In this document: piece by piece, positions 58,911 to 64,000 of the stretch
How the letters are laid out: every line of letters begins with the position of its first letter
Position numbering within the stretch: position 1 is the stretch's first letter
Assembly (NCBI RefSeq): GCF_001638985.1
Contig: NW_017265148.1
Location: 797,059-861,058, forward strand
DNA: 64,000 nt
Direction of reading: 5' to 3'
From: Phycomyces blakesleeanus NRRL 1555(-)
Taxonomy: Eukaryota; Mucoromycota; Mucoromycetes; Mucorales; Phycomycetaceae
Notes under the pieces: model-generated
What the model saw: only the letters and a program-made list of their open reading frames with translations
Databases searched by the model: none
Told to the model about the DNA's origin: nothing
Program-made: the position numbers and the translations under genes

Positions 58911-61900
58911 TTTTTTTTGAGAGAGAGAGGAGGGCTTAGTATATGCCTGTGTAATTTTTGGACAGGACTTAGTATAGGCCTCAGGGTCGGATTTCTTTTG
59001 ATCCTTTTGGAGTGGAGGACTTAATATGTGCCTGATCATTTCTGATAGGGTTTGGTCTACGCCTCGGTTTTTGGATTTGATCCTTTTGGAGTGGAGGACT
59101 TAGTATATGCCCGTTTTATTGCAGGACTTAGTATAGGCCTCGGATTTGGTTTTTGGTTTTTGGTTTTTCTTTTGGAACTTGCTTTTGGAATTTTGCATTG
59201 GACCCCTTCTTGGAAATCGACTTGGCCTTGAGACTTGGAGGTACAGCCCAGATTTTGGACTTTGATAGAAATGCGCCTCTACTTTTGTATGTATATATGT
59301 ATGTATATAAGTGTGTATATGTATGTTTGTATGCCTATGACTATGACTATGTGTATGTGTGTGTGTATGTGTGTGTGTATTTGTGTGTGTGTGTGTGTGT
59401 ATGTGTGTGTGTGTGTGTGTAAGAAATAAATAGCAAAAATAGAAATTGCGTGTGTTTGTGTGTGTGTGTATATATGTATGTATACTTCTCTACTTGTGTA
59501 CTTCTCTACTTGTTTATATATATTTATGTGCTAGGACTAGTACTAGAACAGTACTTGGACAGTGCTTGGACAGTGCTTGGACATTTGGACTTGGACTTGG
59601 ACTTGGACAAGACTTGGAATTGGACTTGAACATATAAGCAAACCGTGGCTTGACCATTTCAGGGATTCTGCTAGTCTATGAGTTTTTACTTGAGATAGAG
59701 AGATAATTGTGAATATATTTTTTTCTTTTTTTTTGTATTCTTTTTTGTATCTTTTTTTTGTATCTTTTTTTTTTTGTATTCCTCTTGCTTGACTTGGTTC
59801 TTGCTGCTGTCATTCTTGCACAGGATTCAGGCTTCGGAATTGGCCGCATTATTGGAGTTGATAAGGTTGAATATGGCTTAAAAAGATAAAGAAAAAAATG
59901 AGTGAGAAAGCGAAAAACGTATTTACATATGAGGCAGGTTTGAATGACCAAAATAACATACCTTAATTGATAGAATTTGTTTTGTAAGTAAAGGAACTTG
60001 TCTTGGAATAGGTAACATCATCTGAAGAGACGGGCTCGGGACTGCAAAATGTTCTTTGATGACCGGGCGGAATGGACCTTGATCACCAGTAGGAGGTATG
60101 CGAGACCACCGACAGTAAACAACCAAGCTTCTAGCAGAAACAATGTGCCAACTTGCAGCGATGGGGTCAACCGCAAAAGGGTTTGACCACCGAATGGCAG
60201 AGGAGCTACCAGATCCTGGCTTACCACACCAAGAACCCTAAATATATACAGGCATACAATGCAATGTACAATATTTTGAGGGGAGAAAAGGTACTACTAG
60301 CGTACCGAGCAGCTTTACCTTTTGGTAAAGTCCAACGCTCACAAGCTATCTCTGGTATCCTCTAAAGGGTTGTAGTATTGCGAGCCCTGTCACAGGGCGG
60401 CCCTGAGAAGATGAAAAAATATCATATAATTAGTACCGAGACATATTGTGTATAAATAGTACTTATCTTCTGGATAAACGGACTAATGGTTGATATTATC
60501 TCTGACAAAGAAATCCAGAGACAAAAACAACCCTCGAAAAATTGCCTTATTGCTTGCTTTGTGGTTCACATTGCTTCTGCCTTGAGCTCTGTTGTTTACT
60601 ACTGACGGCCTCTACTTGTTCCTGCTGGTGTTCTCGGTCCATAATATAAACCCGGTCATCCCAAATACCTTTTTGCAGTCCTGAGCCAATAGTCTTGAAT
60701 GATGATGATGAATTTATTCTTGTTGTGCCCATATCCTAGTCGAGACTCTTTGTGTGCTTTTCGGCCAACCCAGCGAGATGGCGAGACTCTAGGTTAGCCT
60801 ACTTGATTTTAACCTTTTGTACTTGAAGGCTTGAAGACTTGAAGACTTGATTCCATTCTTTTAATGTTTCTCTGTGCTGTTTGTTTTGACTTCCATGTTC
60901 AGCTTTGCTTTTCTGATTTTGTTTCGAGAATATTGTTTTGGTACTGGACTGAACTCTCTATGAGTTTCCATGAATACGGCTTGTAAGCACTTGTCTCGAC
61001 TTGGTTTGGATAGGTTTGTCGAATGTAACCTTGATTCTCCTTCACAACTGAAAGTGTGCGTAAATGCCCTTCGACTCGGGTCTTATTTTCTTGAGTGTAC
61101 GCATTTCCAGTTGCTAACTGTAATCTGCTTTTTTTTTTGGTGATAATTTCTAGCTCACCCTGCTTGGTCTGGTTCATTTACCAGACCATATTAATCAGAG
61201 TCCTCCTCAAATGAGGGTGGCTAGGACTCTGACCACAGGTTTTGCGTGATGCTTGAGATCATCGGCGAATTCCACGCTATCTCTTCAGTGACATTTTTTT
61301 GTATGGTCAGTTTATCTTGATTCGACTGACAACGTCACTGATACCTAATCGACCAGTCTTAAAAGCATATCCTTTTGCGCAGATTAATTTTTGGTTTTGC
61401 CATCTCAAAATAGCTGCGACTGTCTGGACATGCATTTGTACGCATCATTTGAGTCCAGACACAAGGACTAGTAGCAATCATAATGACTGATATACCGTCA
61501 TGTCTGTAAGGGAAAACCTCGCAAATCTTGGTAGGAACCCGATGTTCTTGGCTCGTTTTCCCAAAACCTCTTGGGACTATCTACCCCCCGGCAATAGATT
61601 TTCCACAATCTATATTTCAGCAAACTCAAAGTCCAAAAAGACTTATCCGAGCCTACCAGTGAGTCTTCGAGAACTCACCAGAAAAAAAAGGAGGGGACTG
61701 ACGATAGCCTTCCAAGGACCCCAAGAAAGAATCCGGCAAGGAAGCAAAACCCATTCGGCCAGACATGACTACATAATGAACACCGTGCCCCACAGTATTC
61801 ATTCTCCCTGGCTTAAGCACAAAACTCAAGCTGCAAAGACCCAGAACCCAGGTACAGAACAAGCCGGCAACCTAGCCAACAACGATCCCCAGAATGATAC

Positions 61901-64000
61901 CAGAATGATACCGGAAATCTAGCCAACCAGACCAGACAAGCCAACAGGACCACCGTGGCCCCAAAAACGACCCAGAATCAAGGACTCCGGAAGCCCTACT
62001 CGTACAGAAACCACCACTCACAGATCTCGGCCTCAGACCTGAGAGGAAGTCAACAAGAACCCTACGAACAAAAGGTTCAAGCCAACCCTACAGCAGTGCA
62101 AGCACCACCCTCGAATGTATACAAACGGCAAATACCAGAGGCAAACAGGATTGAAAACCAGTCTAGTACCACCACAGGTTACACTCATTTGTAGACCTCC
62201 ACAATCTACCTTCTCTTTATACTGTCTATGCCAAGCCAAGACTCAGAACCAAGCTAACAGGCGGAGCATGGTGTCGATCCCAGAGGGAAACGATAATCCA
62301 GTCCTTTGAATTTGAAAGCTGTAGGAACCGAACGTAAAAGAGGCTACCCTTACAGCTTAACCAAGAGACCCAACGTGAATCACCACGCAGATAGTCCCAA
62401 GGAAAAGTACTGTGAAAGGTCCGGGAATTCCAGTATCACCATAAAGCTTACCAGAAGCTTCAGGATCAACCTTTCGTTCCGACCGCGTCGGCTTGGCTCC
62501 AGGGCCAACCGACCGACAAGATGTCCGCTTGGTGAAGTGTACAGGGCAGCAAAAATTTGTCCAAGTTTTCGGAATCATCAGCTTCGCAGATTCTTTCACT
62601 ACACCTCAGACCCAATGGGTCAAGGTGAGCTCGGGCACCGCTAACAAACAATCTTACTCCTTGTTGACAGTTGGATCGCCTTTGAATCGGAGCGCATACT
62701 TCAATAGGCTCTTTGGATCCTCTTTTCCTCCCTTGCTCGAAGACTTTGCCGGCTTTGACGCAGGATTGCGAGCTGGGAATGGCTGGATCTGAGGTTCTCC
62801 AATCTCTTTACCGATGGGTTCGATAACTAGATTGGCCTTCTCATCACCGCCGGAAGTCTTCACTTTCTTGCCGCGAGATGCAGAAGGAAGATCTGACTTG
62901 AATTCCTTGATACTCTCCTCCTTTTTGCTGCTGGGTGCAGCAACAGGAACAGAGACCTGGGCAGCTGGGGTAGCAGTTGACCCCTGTGTCTTGGCCTTTT
63001 TCTTTGGGGCCTTTCCCTTGTCACAACTGGCTGTTGTAACTGGTTCAGGCACTTTGGAAGCAAGGCTTGACACAAGCTTTGCCCGCTCGGTGCGAAGGCC
63101 AAAAAGTGACTTGGGCAGCTGTGAAGGGAGATCACAAGAGGCCGAAGCCACCTTGCTTTCTGGCCCTTCGATTGCGGCCTTTGCTTCCTCAATGGCCTTT
63201 TGACTGGCAGGTCGAGGAAGCTTCGAGCTCTTCTCTTTTGGTCGGGGGACCGCCATTGAAGGCTCTTTGCTACCTTTGACCTCGTCGGCACCTACCTTTT
63301 GTCTCGGCTTTGGTGCATCGTACTTCTTCAGAGAGGATGGTCCAGATAGCACTATTTTTTCTGTGTCGTCTTCCATCTTGTCGTCTGCAGCCTGTTGCGG
63401 TACGCAGGCTGGGAGATCGTTCGTATCACAATCCATGTTTGCAGACTGGGAGACGTACTGCAAATCGGTAACCGTTGGATTGTAGGTGTGGGCCATGAGC
63501 TTTTCGCCACAATTAGCATCAAGCACCATCACCTCAGCAACATCATCAATCTCCATGGGAATTTCAACTTCCATGACTTCACTCCAAGCCAGGTCGTCGT
63601 CAATTTCCATCGGTGTGGGAAGTCCTGTGGAGAGACATTCACCAAAAAATCCATTGGCCGATTGCCAAGACGATAGAGCGAACGCCTCATTGAGGCCTTC
63701 CACTGTCCCAAACTTTGGCTTTGGAACCACGAAGCCAGCATTATCCAAACCCGATGGGGTCTGAATAAACTCTTGCTCAAAGACAAGAATCTCGTCAACT
63801 GGCACGTGAACCACGCCGCACTCTGGTTCAGCGACTTCAGCCAATGAGTCGCGATGGGCTTTGTTTTCAGAGTCGTTGAGCTCCTCTTCCAACATCGCGT
63901 CAAGAAATCTAGCAGAGAGTCTTGGATTTGCAAAACCCTCTGAGAAAAATCTGTCACAGATGAATCTGAGTCGTACGCTGACCTCAGCTTCATCGCATTT
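57421..64000 (-). repeat. Right arm of the ~6.5-kb inverted repeat (large mobile-element copy B)
   Basis: The reverse complement of 7615-14089. It starts at GTATTTACCAG (57421) and runs off the window end. It contains the A/T-rich tandem tail (57955-59240 as T-rich strand), the microsatellite block (59290-59620), the middle part, and most of the unknown ORF. Scattered substitutions (on the order of 1% in the non-repetitive part by eye), plus one extra tail unit, distinguish it from copy A. Confidence 0.85.
62654..64000 (-). CDS. Unknown protein of the large element, copy B, 5' end cut by window
   Basis: Open from the window edge (corresponding to about residue 196 of the 643-residue copy) to the stop at 62654, in the same frame as the copy at 7030-8961. 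The acidic PMEIDDD repeats and the Lys/Ser-rich C-terminal third are kept. Amino-acid differences are few (P to H, T to A, S to P, D to N) except for a cluster of four changes in the last ~20 residues (EVPMN versus EDPKS; GAP versus GDP). Two intact copies of this length suggest the ORF is or was recently under selection, or that the duplication is very recent. Function not recognised. Confidence 0.6.
   Translation of the reverse strand, partial: KCDEAEVSVRLRFICDRFFSEGFANPRLSARFLDAMLEEELNDSENKAHRDSLAEVAEPECGVVHVPVDEILVFEQEFIQTPSGLDNAGFVVPKPKFGTVEGLNEAFALSSWQSANGFFGECLSTGLPTPMEIDDDLAWSEVMEVEIPMEIDDVAEVMVLDANCGEKLMAHTYNPTVTDLQYVSQSANMDCDTNDLPACVPQQAADDKMEDDTEKIVLSGPSSLKKYDAPKPRQKVGADEVKGSKEPSMAVPRPKEKSSKLPRPASQKAIEEAKAAIEGPESKVASASCDLPSQLPKSLFGLRTERAKLVSSLASKVPEPVTTASCDKGKAPKKKAKTQGSTATPAAQVSVPVAAPSSKKEESIKEFKSDLPSASRGKKVKTSGGDEKANLVIEPIGKEIGEPQIQPFPARNPASKPAKSSSKGGKEDPKSLLKYALRFKGDPTVNKE

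Overview
This window looks like nuclear DNA of a filamentous fungus, most likely an early-diverging Mucoromycota (Mucorales-type). It is AT-rich and full of microsatellites. Genes carry many short introns with GTAAGT-like donors. Recognisable fungal proteins include a Zn2Cys6 gluconeogenesis regulator with a PAS region, a Pho85-type cyclin, vacuolar aminopeptidase, LSm1 and a TRAPP subunit. Large F-box and DDE-transposase families are also present. The clade is an inference from style and gene content; no rRNA or tRNA was seen.

Layout. 1-6.9 kb is gene-poor: a transposon-end fragment, a decayed F-box copy, a tandem pair of strongly folded elements (2.77-3.28 kb), and a foldback repeat family. 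7.0-14.09 kb is a moderately GC-rich element carrying a 643-codon ORF of unknown family and a long low-complexity tail. 14.2-22.6 kb holds a second decayed F-box copy, a 2.76-kb DDE transposon whose transposase has one in-frame stop, an intact F-box gene, and a second foldback-family copy. 25-56.4 kb is the gene-bearing core. 57.4-64 kb is a second copy of the 7-14 kb element in inverted orientation, cut by the window edge. The two copies form a ~6.5-kb inverted repeat around a 43.3-kb segment.

Core genes, with spliced models rebuilt by reading frame across introns: aspartate aminotransferase (+), PCL/Pas1-type cyclin (-), dihydroxyacetone kinase (+, 8 exons), ERT1/RDS2/AcuK-type transcription factor (-, 9 exons), a broken F-box gene (-), a decayed transposon, LSM1 (+), a small tail-anchored-like protein (-), a METTL21-type methyltransferase (+), a bHLH factor (+), an M28 aminopeptidase with PA domain (+), a possible 41-residue spliced gene (-), and TRAPPC1/Bet5 (-). 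Aminotransferase, dihydroxyacetone kinase and the ERT1-type regulator all touch use of non-sugar carbon, but they are separate transcription units and no cluster is claimed.

Most noteworthy: (1) two tandem ~190-bp units that fold into the same multi-branched structure, with four compensatory base-pair changes between them and a conserved box at fixed distance; (2) the large inverted repeat with its unrecognised ORF; (3) a transposon apparently inactivated by one nonsense codon; (4) two GC-AG introns.
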